DNA of 64,000 nucleotides from Motilimonas pumila (GCF_003596335.1 NZ_QZCH01000014.1:57249-121248), one strand, 5' to 3'; shown: positions 10,407 through 20,170, counted from the stretch's first letter. Numbers and translations are program-made. Notes: generated by a model not told the origin, from the sequence alone.

Positions 10407-12266
10407 ATGGCACTTTGGGGCGGGCGTTTTAGTCAAGCGGCAGACGCAAAATTTAAACAGTTTAATGATTCTCTGAGGTTCGACTACCGTCTTGCTAAAC
10501 AAGACATAGTGGGCTCAATTGCATGGTCAAAAGCGCTGCAAAAAGTGGATGTTTTAACCGTAGAAGAACAGCAACAACTAGAAGCTGCGCTGAATGAGTT
10601 AAAGCAATCTGTGATTGAAAACCCAGAGCAAATTCTGGCAGCTGACTCAGAAGACATCCATTCGTGGGTAGAAGGCCAACTGATCCAAAAAGTGGGTGAT
10701 TTAGGTAAAAAGTTACACACAGGTCGTAGCCGTAACGACCAAGTCGCCACTGACCTGAAACTTTGGTGTAAAGAGCGCGCCCAAGAGCTGGTGGTTTTAC
10801 TCGACAAATTGCAGCAAAAGCTGGTTGAGTTAGGCCGTGTTCATCAAGATACGGTATTACCGGGTTACACCCACTTACAACGTGCGCAGCCGGTGACGTT
10901 TTCTCACTGGTGCCTTGCTTACGTTGAAATGTTTGAGCGTGATTACAGCCGCTTAAAAGATTGTTTACACCGTTTAGACACTTGTCCACTAGGCAGTGGT
11001 GCATTGGCCGGTACCGGTTACCCCATGGAGCGTACTGAGCTGGCTCATAGCTTAGGTTTTCGCCGTGCCACTCGTAACAGTTTAGACAGCGTATCAGATC
11101 GCGACCACGTGATTGAGCTGATGAGCACAGCTTCTCTTTCTATGGTTCACCTTTCTCGTATGGCAGAAGATCTTATCTTCTACAATTCGGGCGAATCGGG
11201 TTTCTTAGAAATGTCTGATCAAGTGACATCCGGTTCATCTTTGATGCCACAAAAGAAAAATCCAGACGCGATGGAGTTGATTCGTGGTAAAGCGGGCCGT
11301 GTTTATGGCTCACTGTCTGGAATGATGATGACGTTGAAAGCGCTGCCTCTGGCTTACAACAAAGACATGCAAGAAGACAAAGAAGGCCTGTTTGACGCGT
11401 TAGATACTTGGGGTGACTGTTTAGAAATGGCTGAGATGGCCTTAACAGACCTGAAAGTCAATGAAGAGCGAACGAAAGAAGCTGCGCAAGGCGGTTACGC
11501 AAACGCAACTGAATTAGCCGACTACTTGGTGGCGAAAGGTATTCCATTTCGCGAAGCGCACCACATTGTGGGTGCAGCTGTGGTGGGGGCGATTGCCAAA
11601 GGCGTACCACTGGAAGATTTGTCGGTAGCAGAGTTTAAAGAATTCTCAGACGTGATAGAAGATGACGTTTACCCAGTGTTGACTCTTGAGGCGACTTTGG
11701 CTGCTCGTCAGGCGCAAGGCGGTGTATCGCCTACGCAAATAGAGTTTGCACTTTCTGCTGCGGAAAAGCGCTTAGGCGAACGTGACACCTCAGGTGTGTA
11801 TGCACGTGCGGCTCGCCTAACGGATCTAGACGAAATTGAGCGTATCGTAAACTATTGGTCTAATGCGGGTGAAAATTTACCACGATCTCGCCCTGAGTTA
11901 GTCTCTGCGGTAGGCGAATTCGCAGTAACTGAAATCAACGGTAAGGTTACAGGTTGTGCTTCTTTGTACGTGTATGACACTGGCTTAGCCGAAGTTCGCT
12001 CTCTGGGTGTAGACGAAGAGCATCAAGATCAAGGCCAAGGCGAAGCCTTGGTAGAGTTCTTAATCAAGAAAGCAGAGAAAATGGCCATCCAGCGCTTGTT
12101 TGTCTTAACGCGCGCGCCAGAGTTCTTTATGAAGTTAGGCTTTAGCCCAACCAGTAAAGCCATGCTGCCAGAGAAAGTACTGAAAGACTGTGATGACTGT
12201 TTCCGTCAACATTCGTGTGATGAAGTAGCGTTAGAATTACTGTTTAATTCACGCGCCGTGAAATAA
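10407..12266 (+). CDS. argH(A): Argininosuccinate lyase fused to N-acetylglutamate synthase (ArgH-ArgA bifunctional)
   Basis: A 619-residue two-domain protein. Residues 1 to about 457 are argininosuccinate lyase, with the signature [12 protein letters not shown] and TGRSRNDQ. From about residue 463 a GNAT acetyltransferase domain follows ([35 protein letters not shown] as the acetyl-CoA loop, [10 protein letters not shown]), matching the short ArgA-type synthase that makes N-acetylglutamate. This fusion is known from Moritella, Vibrio and Alteromonas relatives, and supplies both the first and the last step of the pathway. A TTG at 10326 would extend the frame, but the ATG at 10407 has AGGAG upstream and starts MALWGGRFS as in lyases. 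Confidence 0.95.
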   Translation: MALWGGRFSQAADAKFKQFNDSLRFDYRLAKQDIVGSIAWSKALQKVDVLTVEEQQQLEAALNELKQSVIENPEQILAADSEDIHSWVEGQLIQKVGDLGKKLHTGRSRNDQVATDLKLWCKERAQELVVLLDKLQQKLVELGRVHQDTVLPGYTHLQRAQPVTFSHWCLAYVEMFERDYSRLKDCLHRLDTCPLGSGALAGTGYPMERTELAHSLGFRRATRNSLDSVSDRDHVIELMSTASLSMVHLSRMAEDLIFYNSGESGFLEMSDQVTSGSSLMPQKKNPDAMELIRGKAGRVYGSLSGMMMTLKALPLAYNKDMQEDKEGLFDALDTWGDCLEMAEMALTDLKVNEERTKEAAQGGYANATELADYLVAKGIPFREAHHIVGAAVVGAIAKGVPLEDLSVAEFKEFSDVIEDDVYPVLTLEATLAARQAQGGVSPTQIEFALSAAEKRLGERDTSGVYARAARLTDLDEIERIVNYWSNAGENLPRSRPELVSAVGEFAVTEINGKVTGCASLYVYDTGLAEVRSLGVDEEHQDQGQGEALVEFLIKKAEKMAIQRLFVLTRAPEFFMKLGFSPTSKAMLPEKVLKDCDDCFRQHSCDEVALELLFNSRAVK

Positions 12267-12287
12267 CGGTTTTATCTAAGCATGATG

Positions 12288-12313
12288 AAAGGGAGCGTTT
12301 GCTCCCTTTTTTT
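12288..12313 (+). terminator. Rho-independent terminator after argH(A)
   Basis: AAAGGGAGC (12288-12296), GTTT loop, GCTCCCTTT (12301-12309), then further T residues to 12313. A classic GC-rich hairpin with a U-tract, closing the arginine operon. Confidence 0.9.
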
Positions 12314-12374
12314 ATGCCTGCTTTTATATCAATATATGTTATGCCTCAAATGCCAGTGAAGGAGCTTCTACGTG

Positions 12375-12836
12375 ATGATAGAGCCGATTATTGCCAGCTT
12401 AACTCTGGCTGATAAACCTGCCGTTTTTAGCATGTTACAAGACCCTGAGGTGATGCGGTTTTTAGGGCCGCAGCGCGCTTTAACTGACGCTGAAGCCGAA
12501 GTGTGGTTTAACGAGCACCTGTTAACGCCAAGTCGCTTGGTATTTAAAGACAAGCATACCCATGCCTTAATTGGCTTTTGTGGCGTTAAGCAAATAGCGG
12601 GGCAGGACGACTTTGGTTATTTTTTGCTGAGGCAATTCTGGGGTCAAGGCTTAGCGCTTAAAATAATTCAAATGGCTTTGATTGAAATAGCCAAAAGCCA
12701 AACCTTGGAACAATGCCAGGTATTCATCGATAAAGACAATGGCGCAAGCTTGGCGTTGGCCAATAAGTTGGGGTGGCAGCGCGCTGGTGAACAAACTGAG
12801 GCAACTTCTGGTAAATGGCGTTACTTTTTAGCCTAA
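12375..12836 (+). CDS. GNAT family N-acetyltransferase (RimJ/RimL-like)
   Basis: A 153-residue acetyltransferase of the Acetyltransf_3 type. It has LGPQRALTDAEAE near residue 31, a central strand DFGYFLL and the acetyl-CoA loop region FWGQGLALKI, then VFIDKDNGASLALANKLGWQRAGE, the usual late GNAT block. Substrate unknown. GTG at 12372 is an alternative start; AAGGAG at 12359-12364 serves either. It stands alone after the arginine operon terminator. Confidence 0.8.
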   Translation: MIEPIIASLTLADKPAVFSMLQDPEVMRFLGPQRALTDAEAEVWFNEHLLTPSRLVFKDKHTHALIGFCGVKQIAGQDDFGYFLLRQFWGQGLALKIIQMALIEIAKSQTLEQCQVFIDKDNGASLALANKLGWQRAGEQTEATSGKWRYFLA

Positions 12837-13173
12837 AATCAGGCTCTCTTGATTCAGGTTGAATTGGTAAACGCGGCTGTTTTAATGGTTATGTTATTAA
12901 GCATTTTTATCTCGACGATAAAGCTTACTAAAACTACCAAATATCTTTCATACAGAGCATATTTTTGTCGACAAAATGACCGCTTAGGATTATTTTGAAG
13001 TGGGCCCTTGTAACCTCTACGTGGGCAATTTTCTGGTGATACGCCGCGACAAATACGCTCGACACTTAAACCTACCTTGAGTTAACACTATTCACTCATC
13101 AGCCTCGCTGTATGAGGGCTTTGTGGGTGCCGAGTTTTTAATTTACCTGATGTTGTTGTATTGGAAATTGAAA
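12837..13173. other. Intergenic stretch without a gene
   Basis: No credible ORF or RNA gene seen in these 337 bases. It must hold the promoter and leader of the BCCT transporter gene. An imperfect stem (AGCCTC/GAGGGCT) occurs near 13100-13120, of unknown meaning. Confidence 0.5.
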
Positions 13174-15132
13174 ATGAACAAACCTTTTGAGCTAATCGAC
13201 AAGCCAACTTTTTTTGGCGCATTAGCCTTACTTTTTGCCGTTGTTATTCCTTTGTTGGTGTTCCCAACAGAAGGCGCGCAATGGATCGCTGTTGCGAAAA
13301 CCTTCATGACCGACAAATTAGGCTTTGCCTATTTGGGGTTAGGTTTAGCTGCATTTGTCTTTATGATTTATATCGTATTTTCAGACATCGGCCAGATCAA
13401 ACTGGGCGATCCTGACGAGAAGCCCGAATTTGCGCTCGGATCTTGGGCCGCCATGTTATTTTGTGGGGGGATTGGCGCCAGTATTTTGTATTGGGGCACC
13501 ATAGAGTGGGCTTATTATTACCAAAGTCCGCCATTCCAACTGGCGCCAGGCAGCGAAGAAGCCGTGCGCTGGGCTGCCACTTACGGTTTGTTTCACTGGG
13601 GGCCGATAGCTTGGTGCATTTACATGATCCCTGCCATTCCGATTGCATACTTTTATTACGTGCGTAAACAACCGGTACTGAAAGTGTCTGCTGCGCTAAT
13701 GCCCGTGATTGGTGAAGCTAATAGCTTTGGTAAGCTTGGAAAGTTTATCGATATCCTATTCATCTTTGGCTTGCTTGGTGGCGCTGCTACTACGTTAGGT
13801 TTAGCCGCCCCCTTGATTAACGAAGGCATCAGCTACCTGTTCGACATTCCTACTTCTACTGGCAGCCAAATCAGCGTGCTGATGTTGTGTACCGCTATTT
13901 TTGCTTACTCTGCGTACATGGGAATGGACAAAGGCATTAAGATTTTAAGCAACATTAATTTCTGGGGCGCGCTTGGGCTACTGGCGTTTGTGCTGATCTG
14001 TGGTCCTACCATTTTCATGCTAGAAACAGGCTTAGACTCCATCGGCCGCATGTTATCTAATTTCTTTGTGATGGCGACCTGGGCTGAGCCTTTTGGTGGA
14101 CTTGGCAGCTTTGCTGATACGCATTTTCCGCAAGACTGGACCATCTTTTATTGGGCATGGTGGCTCGTGTTTGCACCCAGTATGGGACTCTTTGTCGCGC
14201 GTATTTCTCGCGGTCGCACCATCAAGCAGATGATTTCCGGAGCCGTGTTCTTTGGCTCATTAGGCTGCTCGATGTACTTTGTTATTTTAGGCAATTACGG
14301 CTTATCTTTGCAGTTATCGGGTGAGCTTGACGTAGTCGCAATATTAAATAATGAAGGCGCGACCCGCGCAATATTTGCTACCTTAGAGCAATTGCCATTT
14401 AGCACGCTAGTGATAGCGCTGTTTACCCTGTTGTGCATCATTTTTACCGCCACCACGTTTGATTCTATTTCATACATTTTAGCGTCAGTGGTGCAAAGCA
14501 ATGTGACAGAAGATCCCATGCGTTGGAACCGTTTGTTTTGGGCTTTTACCTTGTCTTTAATGCCCTCTGCGTTAATGTTCATGGGCGGGTTAGCAACCTT
14601 ACAAACCGCAGCCATTGTCGGTGGTTTGCCTTTATTGGTTATTGCGGTCTTGCTAATGATCTCGGGGGTGAAAGCGGCGGCATTAGACTTAACTCATCAA
14701 GATGACTACGTTGATCCTGTGATCAATATTTCAGATTTACCGGAAGTCGACCCTTGGAGCAAGGAAGGGCAAGCATTAGCAAAATTTGAAAGCTTGCGAG
14801 ACGATGCCATAGAGGCCGCAAACGCCGAGCGTGAAGCGAATGACGCGATTTGGACGTTGAAAAAGCAACTGCGCAAAGAAGCGCTAGCCAAAGGAGAGTC
14901 GAGCACTGACCTTGGCAATGCGCCAGAAGCTTTTACCATTGAGTTACACAAGCTCACTGAGAAAGCCATGCAAGCCAAGCAAGCTAAGTTGGCCGCTTCT
15001 GAAATGGCGCAGCAGGCGAGGGTTGCGTTTGACGCGCTGATGCGTAGTAAAGAGTCTGAACTTGCCTTTATCGAGCAAGAGAGCATAAAGCAAGCCATTC
15101 AATCGCGGTTAAATGCGAACAAATCGGCTTAA
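13174..15132 (+). CDS. BCCT-family transporter (betaine/carnitine/choline type)
   Basis: A 652-residue inner-membrane secondary transporter. About 12 hydrophobic segments run from residue 15 to about 510. The block GGIGASILYWGTIEWAYYY near residue 95 resembles the CaiT/BetP substrate and glycine-stretch helix, and WAWWLVFAPSMGLFVARISRGRT is the BCCT signature region. This suggests uptake of a quaternary amine, often for osmoprotection. The last 110 residues are hydrophilic and Ala/Lys/Glu-rich with heptad character, a cytosolic coiled-coil tail not present in CaiT. A GTG at 13123 would add 17 residues; the ATG at 13174 is preferred because MNKPFELIDKPTF is typical of the family start. Confidence 0.88.
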   Translation: MNKPFELIDKPTFFGALALLFAVVIPLLVFPTEGAQWIAVAKTFMTDKLGFAYLGLGLAAFVFMIYIVFSDIGQIKLGDPDEKPEFALGSWAAMLFCGGIGASILYWGTIEWAYYYQSPPFQLAPGSEEAVRWAATYGLFHWGPIAWCIYMIPAIPIAYFYYVRKQPVLKVSAALMPVIGEANSFGKLGKFIDILFIFGLLGGAATTLGLAAPLINEGISYLFDIPTSTGSQISVLMLCTAIFAYSAYMGMDKGIKILSNINFWGALGLLAFVLICGPTIFMLETGLDSIGRMLSNFFVMATWAEPFGGLGSFADTHFPQDWTIFYWAWWLVFAPSMGLFVARISRGRTIKQMISGAVFFGSLGCSMYFVILGNYGLSLQLSGELDVVAILNNEGATRAIFATLEQLPFSTLVIALFTLLCIIFTATTFDSISYILASVVQSNVTEDPMRWNRLFWAFTLSLMPSALMFMGGLATLQTAAIVGGLPLLVIAVLLMISGVKAAALDLTHQDDYVDPVINISDLPEVDPWSKEGQALAKFESLRDDAIEAANAEREANDAIWTLKKQLRKEALAKGESSTDLGNAPEAFTIELHKLTEKAMQAKQAKLAASEMAQQARVAFDALMRSKESELAFIEQESIKQAIQSRLNANKSA

Positions 15133-15156
15133 CGTTAATTAGCCATTGAGTAACCC

Positions 15157-15183
15157 AAAAGCCGCTTAATTAGCGGCTTTTTT
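15157..15183 (+). terminator. Rho-independent terminator after the BCCT gene
   Basis: AAAAGCCGCT (15157-15166), TAATT loop, AGCGGCTTTT (15172-15181), with a continuing T run. It lies 24 bases after the stop codon and may also serve the convergent gene ending at 15204. Confidence 0.9.
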
Positions 15184-15203
15184 ATACCTGATTGATTACC
15201 AGG

Positions 15204-15497
15204 TCAGAGCGCATTTGGAGTCGTTATCATTTGAAATTGACTACTTAATGCTTGCTCCCTTAACGGCACTAAGGCTTGGTATGCATCACTGTGATACCAG
15301 TCTAAGGCACGCTGTTCATTATCAAATTCAATAATGGCTCTATGGCTAAATGCGCTTTGGCCGTGTAACGAGCTGGCAGGGCCTTTAGCGATAAAGCGGC
15401 CGCCATAGTGGGCTAGCGTGATGGCGGCTTGTTGGCCATATTCGGCCAGTTTATCTGCATTTATAATGTTGCTTTCGACCAGGATGTAAGTGTTCAT
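15204..15497 (-). CDS. DUF1330 family protein
   Basis: A 97-residue protein of the dimeric alpha/beta-barrel (ferredoxin-like) superfamily. Recognisable DUF1330 elements are the N-terminal strand, GGRFIAKGPAS, RAIIEFDN and WYHSDAYQALVPLR. Function of the family is not established. AAGGAGT precedes the ATG. It is divergent from the LysR gene at 15585 across 87 bases, the usual geometry of a LysR regulator and its target. Confidence 0.85.
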   Translation of the reverse strand: MNTYILVESNIINADKLAEYGQQAAITLAHYGGRFIAKGPASSLHGQSAFSHRAIIEFDNEQRALDWYHSDAYQALVPLREQALSSQFQMITTPNAL

Positions 15498-15584
15498 AGT
15501 GACTCCTTTTTGTTTAAGTAGAGCCAGCTTAACGCTTGTGGTATTTTAAACAATAACCTAAAAATTAACTCACTGTTTAAAATA

Positions 15585-16532
15585 ATGAACACAGTAAAGC
15601 TGGCTCCTTTATTACTGATTTTTGCGGACGTTGCAAAGCTTCGCTCGTTTACGGCAGCCGCAAAAAAATTGGGAATGAGTAAATCTGCAGTGAGCCAGCA
15701 AATTAAACGCTTGGAGCAAGCGGTAGATCTGCAATTATTGGCCCGCCATACTCGAGGAGTTGTATTAACCAGCGCCGGCGAAGCATTATTGTCACGCAGC
15801 GAGTTGCTGAGTGAACAGTTACGCCAGGTAGTGTTGGATGTGCAAGAAGTTAAGCAGCAACCAAGTGGCCGCTTTAAAGTGTCAGCGCCGCCTTTTTTTG
15901 AGCGTAATATTATTGTGCCCGCGCTGCGTCAGTTATGCTTTGAAAACCCTAAGTTAACTCCTGAACTAGCTATTAACGGTCGATGGCAAGACCTGGTGGA
16001 TCATGATTTAGACGTCGCCATTTTCGGTGGCCACTTACAAGACAGTAATTATAAGGCTCGCTTAATTGGTCAGGTTCAAGACGTGTTTTGCGCCTCACAA
16101 GGGTATTTGCAGCAAGCTGGTCAAATCGGTGAAATTAATGATTTATCGCAACACAGGTTTATTGCCACTCCTTGGCAAAATGGCAAGCTTCAACTTCTTG
16201 ATGAGCATAGTCAGCAGGAGGTGAGTTTCATGGCCACGGCTTACGCGCAAACGAATAACTTAAATACTCTCATTGATATGGTGAAACAGGGGATGGGGGT
16301 CGGTTTGCTGCCTGAGTTTGTGGCTAAGCAAAGGGGTGATTATGGCGCGATGGGGTTGGCTTCGAATGAAGACATAACCCAGGTATTACCGAATTTAATG
16401 GGCCAACCTTGGCACTTTTATTTTTTACATCAGTATCAACATGAAAAGCCTAGTCATATTGACCGATTTTATCAGCTGGTGTGTTATTACTTTAATAAGC
16501 TCAATCCCTCTCGTGTCCGTTTGCCAAATTGA
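15585..16532 (+). CDS. LysR family transcriptional regulator
   Basis: A 315-residue regulator. Residues 1-65 hold the winged helix-turn-helix (FTAAAKKLGMSKSAVSQQIKRLE, with RHTRGVVLTSAGEALL as the wing). The remainder is a periplasmic-binding-protein-like sensor domain (LysR substrate-binding), including GMGVGLLPEFVA. It most likely controls the divergent DUF1330 gene and itself; the inducer is unknown. Confidence 0.9.
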   Translation: MNTVKLAPLLLIFADVAKLRSFTAAAKKLGMSKSAVSQQIKRLEQAVDLQLLARHTRGVVLTSAGEALLSRSELLSEQLRQVVLDVQEVKQQPSGRFKVSAPPFFERNIIVPALRQLCFENPKLTPELAINGRWQDLVDHDLDVAIFGGHLQDSNYKARLIGQVQDVFCASQGYLQQAGQIGEINDLSQHRFIATPWQNGKLQLLDEHSQQEVSFMATAYAQTNNLNTLIDMVKQGMGVGLLPEFVAKQRGDYGAMGLASNEDITQVLPNLMGQPWHFYFLHQYQHEKPSHIDRFYQLVCYYFNKLNPSRVRLPN

Positions 16533-16638
16533 CTTGTTCGATTGTAAAAATGAGCGATCTAAGAGAAAGCCCATGACGGCGTTCACTGAAGGTGTACAAG
16601 GCTGTTATGATGGGTAAAACGTCTTATATGGATAACTT

Positions 16639-17421
16639 ATGCTCACCGCCTCGCGCTTAAGCCTTACGCTCAATCATAAGGTGATTTTAAATGACATTGA
16701 TTTTTGCCTGAATAGCGGGGAGCTGGTCGCGTTAGTTGGGCCAAATGGAGCAGGTAAGTCGAGCTTATTTAAAGCCTTAAGCGGCGAATATAGTGAGTTA
16801 TTTGATAAGGTAGTTCTTGCAGGTAAGCCGTTAAGCGAATGGCCACTCACCGATAAAGCCCAGTGTTTTGCTATTTTGGCGCAGCAATCCTTGTTAAGCT
16901 TTCCCTTTAAGGTCGCTGAAGTCGTCAGCATTGGCCGTACCGCTAAATCTTGTAGCGCAGAGCGGAATAATGAGGTGGTTAAGCAAGCGATGGCAGAGGT
17001 GGATATATTGCATCTCGCTGACGCTTTATATCCGCATTTATCAGGAGGCGAAAAGCAACGTGTTCATTTGGCTCGTATTTTCGCTCAGATCTGGGAGCAA
17101 CAAAATCAGCAACGTTATTTATTGCTGGATGAGCCAACGGCGGCATTGGATTTAGCTCATCAGCAACAAATTTTACAGCTAGCAAAAGCATGGAGCCAAC
17201 AAGGTGTGGCGGTAATGGCTGTATTACACGACTTGAACCTTGCCGCACGTTTTGCCGATCGTATCGTGATGCTAAAACAGGGGAGCATTTTTGCCCAAGG
17301 CAATCCTACTGAAGTACTGACCACCGAGCACGTGAAACAAGTGTTTGAGGTAGATATGCAAGTGCTGCCACACCCCACAGCCGGTTATCCAATTCTAATT
17401 CCAGATGAGCGGCTGCCTTAA
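16639..17421 (+). CDS. ABC transporter ATP-binding protein, heme/siderophore importer type (HmuV-like)
   Basis: A 260-residue ATPase. Walker A reads GPNGAGKSS (near residue 36), the signature LSGGEKQR (near 134), Walker B LLLDEPT (near 160) and the switch His is in VLHDLN. The C-terminal HPTAGYPILIP and the signature context resemble HmuV of hemin import (type II, FecCD family). No permease, binding protein or TonB receptor lies nearby, so it is an orphan subunit here. It is convergent with sctL, only 13 bases apart, and so marks the left border of the type III secretion block. Confidence 0.8.
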   Translation: MLTASRLSLTLNHKVILNDIDFCLNSGELVALVGPNGAGKSSLFKALSGEYSELFDKVVLAGKPLSEWPLTDKAQCFAILAQQSLLSFPFKVAEVVSIGRTAKSCSAERNNEVVKQAMAEVDILHLADALYPHLSGGEKQRVHLARIFAQIWEQQNQQRYLLLDEPTAALDLAHQQQILQLAKAWSQQGVAVMAVLHDLNLAARFADRIVMLKQGSIFAQGNPTEVLTTEHVKQVFEVDMQVLPHPTAGYPILIPDERLP

Positions 17422-17434
17422 GATTAATCCGTGG

Positions 17435-18055
17435 TTATTCGTCTCTAAGCTGTTTATGGATGGCTTCTTCGATCACGCAGAGCTGGTTTTCTAGGGTGCC
17501 ATCAATGACGCCTACTTTAGTTTCAAGCAAACAGCCGCCAATCTCTACGCGATCATCTGGGGTGACTTCAGCGTAACTGATTTCAGGGAACTGTTTCATT
17601 ACTTGGCCAAGGTGCTGTTTAACTTCATCGACTTGACTTGGGGCCACGTGCAAGGTCACTTGTCTTTGGTTACTGATGGATTGCATGGCTTGGCGTGTCA
17701 TTTTCAGCGCGAGGGCGAGGTCGTCAAACTCACCAATCAATTGCCGCACTGCTTGGCAAACTAACTGCGCCAGCTCTTGCTCTGAATCTTTGTAGTACTG
17801 GCGGCTTTTATCCAAAATATCCAACATGATTTTACTTTGCAGTTGTTGGGCTTGCTTTAAACCTTCTTGGTAACCTAGGGCTTGTTGCTCTTGGTAGGTT
17901 TGCTCTGCTTTAGCAATAATGTCGGCCGCTTTTTTCTCTGCTGCATCCACCAGCTCTTGGGCTTGCAAGTAACGATTATATTCCGCCGCCTTTAGCACTT
18001 TTACATGGCTAGAAAGCTGCAACTTGTCGGTATTTATTTCAGTAAAGTCGTACAT
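17435..18055 (-). CDS. sctL: T3SS stator protein SctL (YscL)
   Basis: A 206-residue cytosolic protein of the FliH/YscL family, which forms the spokes linking the SctQ sorting platform to the SctN ATPase. The N-terminal half is Ala/Gln/Glu/Lys-rich coiled coil (about 20-95). The C-terminal half carries the V-ATPase E-like block with LHVAPSQVDEVKQHL and RVEIGGCLLET. It is the last gene of the leftward virC-like operon and overlaps sctK by 22 bases, as in yscK-yscL of Yersinia. Confidence 0.92.
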   Translation of the reverse strand: MYDFTEINTDKLQLSSHVKVLKAAEYNRYLQAQELVDAAEKKAADIIAKAEQTYQEQQALGYQEGLKQAQQLQSKIMLDILDKSRQYYKDSEQELAQLVCQAVRQLIGEFDDLALALKMTRQAMQSISNQRQVTLHVAPSQVDEVKQHLGQVMKQFPEISYAEVTPDDRVEIGGCLLETKVGVIDGTLENQLCVIEEAIHKQLRDE

Positions 18056-18720
18056 TGCGGGTCAATTTCCACGGCTATTTTTTGAATCAACAATCGCAAA
18101 CGAGATTGTTCGGTTTGATTGAGCGCAGCAGGGCGAAATTCGGGCAAAGTATCGCATTTTGGCAGCTTCATGCTCAGCAGTTTAAGCCAATCTTGTTGTG
18201 AGTGTTCAATGGCTAAACTCAGCAGTTGAAAGCCGTAAGCATGAAATTGCGCCAGCTGTTTGCTTTTTCGATCATATAAAGGTGCTTGAGTGACCAAACT
18301 GTCAGGGTATTTACTGACAAGCAGTGGCAGCTTTTTTTGAATAAGCGTTAACCCTTGCGGCGTAACTAGATCGCAGATTTGCTGTTTTATCTCTTTTTCT
18401 ATTAATAACTTCACCTGCTTTTGAAAGCAGCTAAGCCCAATTAAGTTAACCAGTTGTAGCAAGGTGTCTTGAGGTAGAAAAATTAAACGCTTAATGGGGT
18501 CGCTAAACTGACTGTCAGAGACATTATTCAACTTGAGTTGTTGACGCACGTGTTGTTGTATTGCCGGGCTATTAAAGGTTTGGCATTGTTGTAAAAATGG
18601 AACGTCTTCAAGCCACTCAGAATGAACCCAGTCAAGGGGCTGGAAGTTCAGCGTCATAATGTGGCCATAAAAAGGACTATCAAGTAGCCCTTTGAATTGG
18701 CTTCTACTCTCTTGTTGCAC
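18034..18720 (-). CDS. sctK: T3SS sorting-platform adaptor SctK (YscK-like)
   Basis: A 228-residue cytosolic protein. SctK connects the SctD ring to the sorting-platform pods. The sequence is divergent, as is usual for this family. The segment FLPQDTLLQLVNLIGL and the position between sctJ and sctL, overlapping both, support the assignment more than any single motif. The length is close to YscK (about 209). Confidence 0.78.
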   Translation of the reverse strand: MQQESRSQFKGLLDSPFYGHIMTLNFQPLDWVHSEWLEDVPFLQQCQTFNSPAIQQHVRQQLKLNNVSDSQFSDPIKRLIFLPQDTLLQLVNLIGLSCFQKQVKLLIEKEIKQQICDLVTPQGLTLIQKKLPLLVSKYPDSLVTQAPLYDRKSKQLAQFHAYGFQLLSLAIEHSQQDWLKLLSMKLPKCDTLPEFRPAALNQTEQSRLRLLIQKIAVEIDPQCTTLLK

Positions 18721-19471
18721 GTTTGCGCTCGTATAGTTCTTTGGCTGAACCGCTCAACTTATCAAACTTTAACCCTACAATCAGAAGTACCACTGCAAAG
18801 ATAATCCACGGACCTAAGTCCTTAAATTGTTTGATAATGTTAAGGTTCACGTCAGTACTGGTTTTAGCGATTGGGTTAAAAGTTGCCACGCTAGGAAATA
18901 AGACCACGGCGATGTTTTCATACTTCAAACCTTCAACGGAATTCGCCACCATCTGTTTTATCTGTGGTATGTAGGAGTCAAGGCTTATATTGCTGCTGTG
19001 CTTGATAAAAATAGACGCTTTCGATATCTGCTTTTCGGCATTGCGACCTTTCTTACCTTGCTCATCGTTTGGTAGCACCAAATGCACTCGGGCTGTTAAC
19101 ACGCCGTCGATATTTGATACGGTTGCAGCTAAATCTTGCGACACCGCGTAGTTATAGCGCGCGGATTCTTCTGTGGGGGTTGAGATCAAACCGCCTTCAG
19201 GAAATACGTCACTTAAGGTCGCAAACTTATCTCGGGGATAAGAATTACGTGACAAAATTTCAATCGCATTCGATAGTTGGTTTTTATCCACCAACAGCTT
19301 TACCGTATCACCTTTATCAATGGCTTTTTCAGCATCAATACCTTCAACAAGTAGCAGAGCTAACATCTCGTTGCCTTGCTTTTCATCTAAACCTGAATAC
19401 AGGTCGACCTTACATGCTGTTAGCAGTAGGCAAGCAGCAACAAGTAAATACGACTTTAATTTCATCAACAT
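18704..19471 (-). CDS. sctJ: T3SS inner-membrane ring lipoprotein SctJ (YscJ/PrgK)
   Basis: A 255-residue ring protein. A lipoprotein signal ends in LLLTAC, placing the lipidated cysteine at residue 20. The ring-building domains follow (LYSGLDEKQGNEML, NSYPRDKF, FPEGGLISTP, LTARVHLVLP), and one C-terminal transmembrane helix (WIIFAVVLLIVGL) precedes a short basic tail. These are all YscJ/FliF hallmarks. GAAGG lies upstream of the ATG. Two further methionines are possible starts within three codons. Confidence 0.96.
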   Translation of the reverse strand: MLMKLKSYLLVAACLLLTACKVDLYSGLDEKQGNEMLALLLVEGIDAEKAIDKGDTVKLLVDKNQLSNAIEILSRNSYPRDKFATLSDVFPEGGLISTPTEESARYNYAVSQDLAATVSNIDGVLTARVHLVLPNDEQGKKGRNAEKQISKASIFIKHSSNISLDSYIPQIKQMVANSVEGLKYENIAVVLFPSVATFNPIAKTSTDVNLNIIKQFKDLGPWIIFAVVLLIVGLKFDKLSGSAKELYERKRATRE

Positions 19472-19473
19472 GC

Positions 19474-19797
19474 TTATTGTGCCTTCACTACCGTTTCAAC
19501 GTTTTTGGTACACTGAGAAATGCCTTTGCTGAGCAGTTCTTGCTCTAAAGTCACTTCTGTCAATTTCACTTGCAGTTCAAATAATTTAGAAGGGTCTGTG
19601 GTGGCAGAATCAATCGAGGCAATGGTCTCGTTAATGCCTTCGACATTTTCACTTACGCCGACTTTTAAGTCAGACATTGCAGCGGCGAACTGATCGCTGA
19701 GCGTGTCTACTTCTCCAGCGGACATAGGAGTTGAGTAGTCGGTGGCATCAGAGATTGAATCAAGTGAGACGGACACTACTTGGTTGACGGCTTCCAT
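19474..19797 (-). CDS. sctI: T3SS inner rod protein SctI (YscI/PscI)
   Basis: A 107-residue small secreted-type protein. Its C-terminal 40 residues (DPSKLFELQVKLTEVTLEQEL) resemble the YscI/PrgJ inner-rod family, which anchors the needle in the basal body. The start overlaps the preceding stop (TAATG), so it is translationally coupled to the yscG-like gene. The yscH gene that precedes yscI in Yersinia is not seen. Confidence 0.88.
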   Translation of the reverse strand: MEAVNQVVSVSLDSISDATDYSTPMSAGEVDTLSDQFAAAMSDLKVGVSENVEGINETIASIDSATTDPSKLFELQVKLTEVTLEQELLSKGISQCTKNVETVVKAQ

Positions 19798-20168
19798 TAT
19801 ATCGTCACTCCCATCTGTTGAAGTATTTGGCTAGCAAGTTCTTTAGCCGTTGGCTCTTGTGCTTCATCAATGACTTTGCGACATACGCGCTCGGCGTCGC
19901 TGTTTTTACCCCATTGCCAGAACACCATCGCCAATAAACCGTGCGCGACTCCAGCAGGTTGCTGGTCACACCATGGCATTAAAGTGTTTGCAGCAAGGTC
20001 AAATTTGCCTTGGTTAAACTCATTAAGCGCTTGTGTTGTAACCGCAATTTCATGGCCGTCATGGGTCAATTTAAGTGCGTCAATGATCACTTGAGCGGGT
20101 TTGGTTTGAGCGTTGTTAGAGCCGAGAATTGCGATCTCGGCTAACAGCTTTAAGACTGCTTTATCCAT
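19797..20168 (-). CDS. yscG: T3SS needle chaperone subunit YscG-like
   Basis: A 123-residue TPR-like helical protein. In Yersinia and Pseudomonas, YscG/PscG wraps the needle subunit together with YscE so that it does not polymerise in the cytosol. Helical repeats rich in Ala, Leu and Gln and the gene position right after the needle gene support this. The frame can be opened to 20252, but that extension runs back into the needle gene. The ATG at 20168, two bases after the sctF stop, fits both operon spacing and the family length (about 115). Confidence 0.82.
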   Translation of the reverse strand: MDKAVLKLLAEIAILGSNNAQTKPAQVIIDALKLTHDGHEIAVTTQALNEFNQGKFDLAANTLMPWCDQQPAGVAHGLLAMVFWQWGKNSDAERVCRKVIDEAQEPTAKELASQILQQMGVTI

Positions 20169-20170
20169 GA

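Noticed and set aside
10495..11004. 169-codon open frame on the - strand within argH
   Set aside because: Antisense shadow of the lyase domain; composition is not protein-like.
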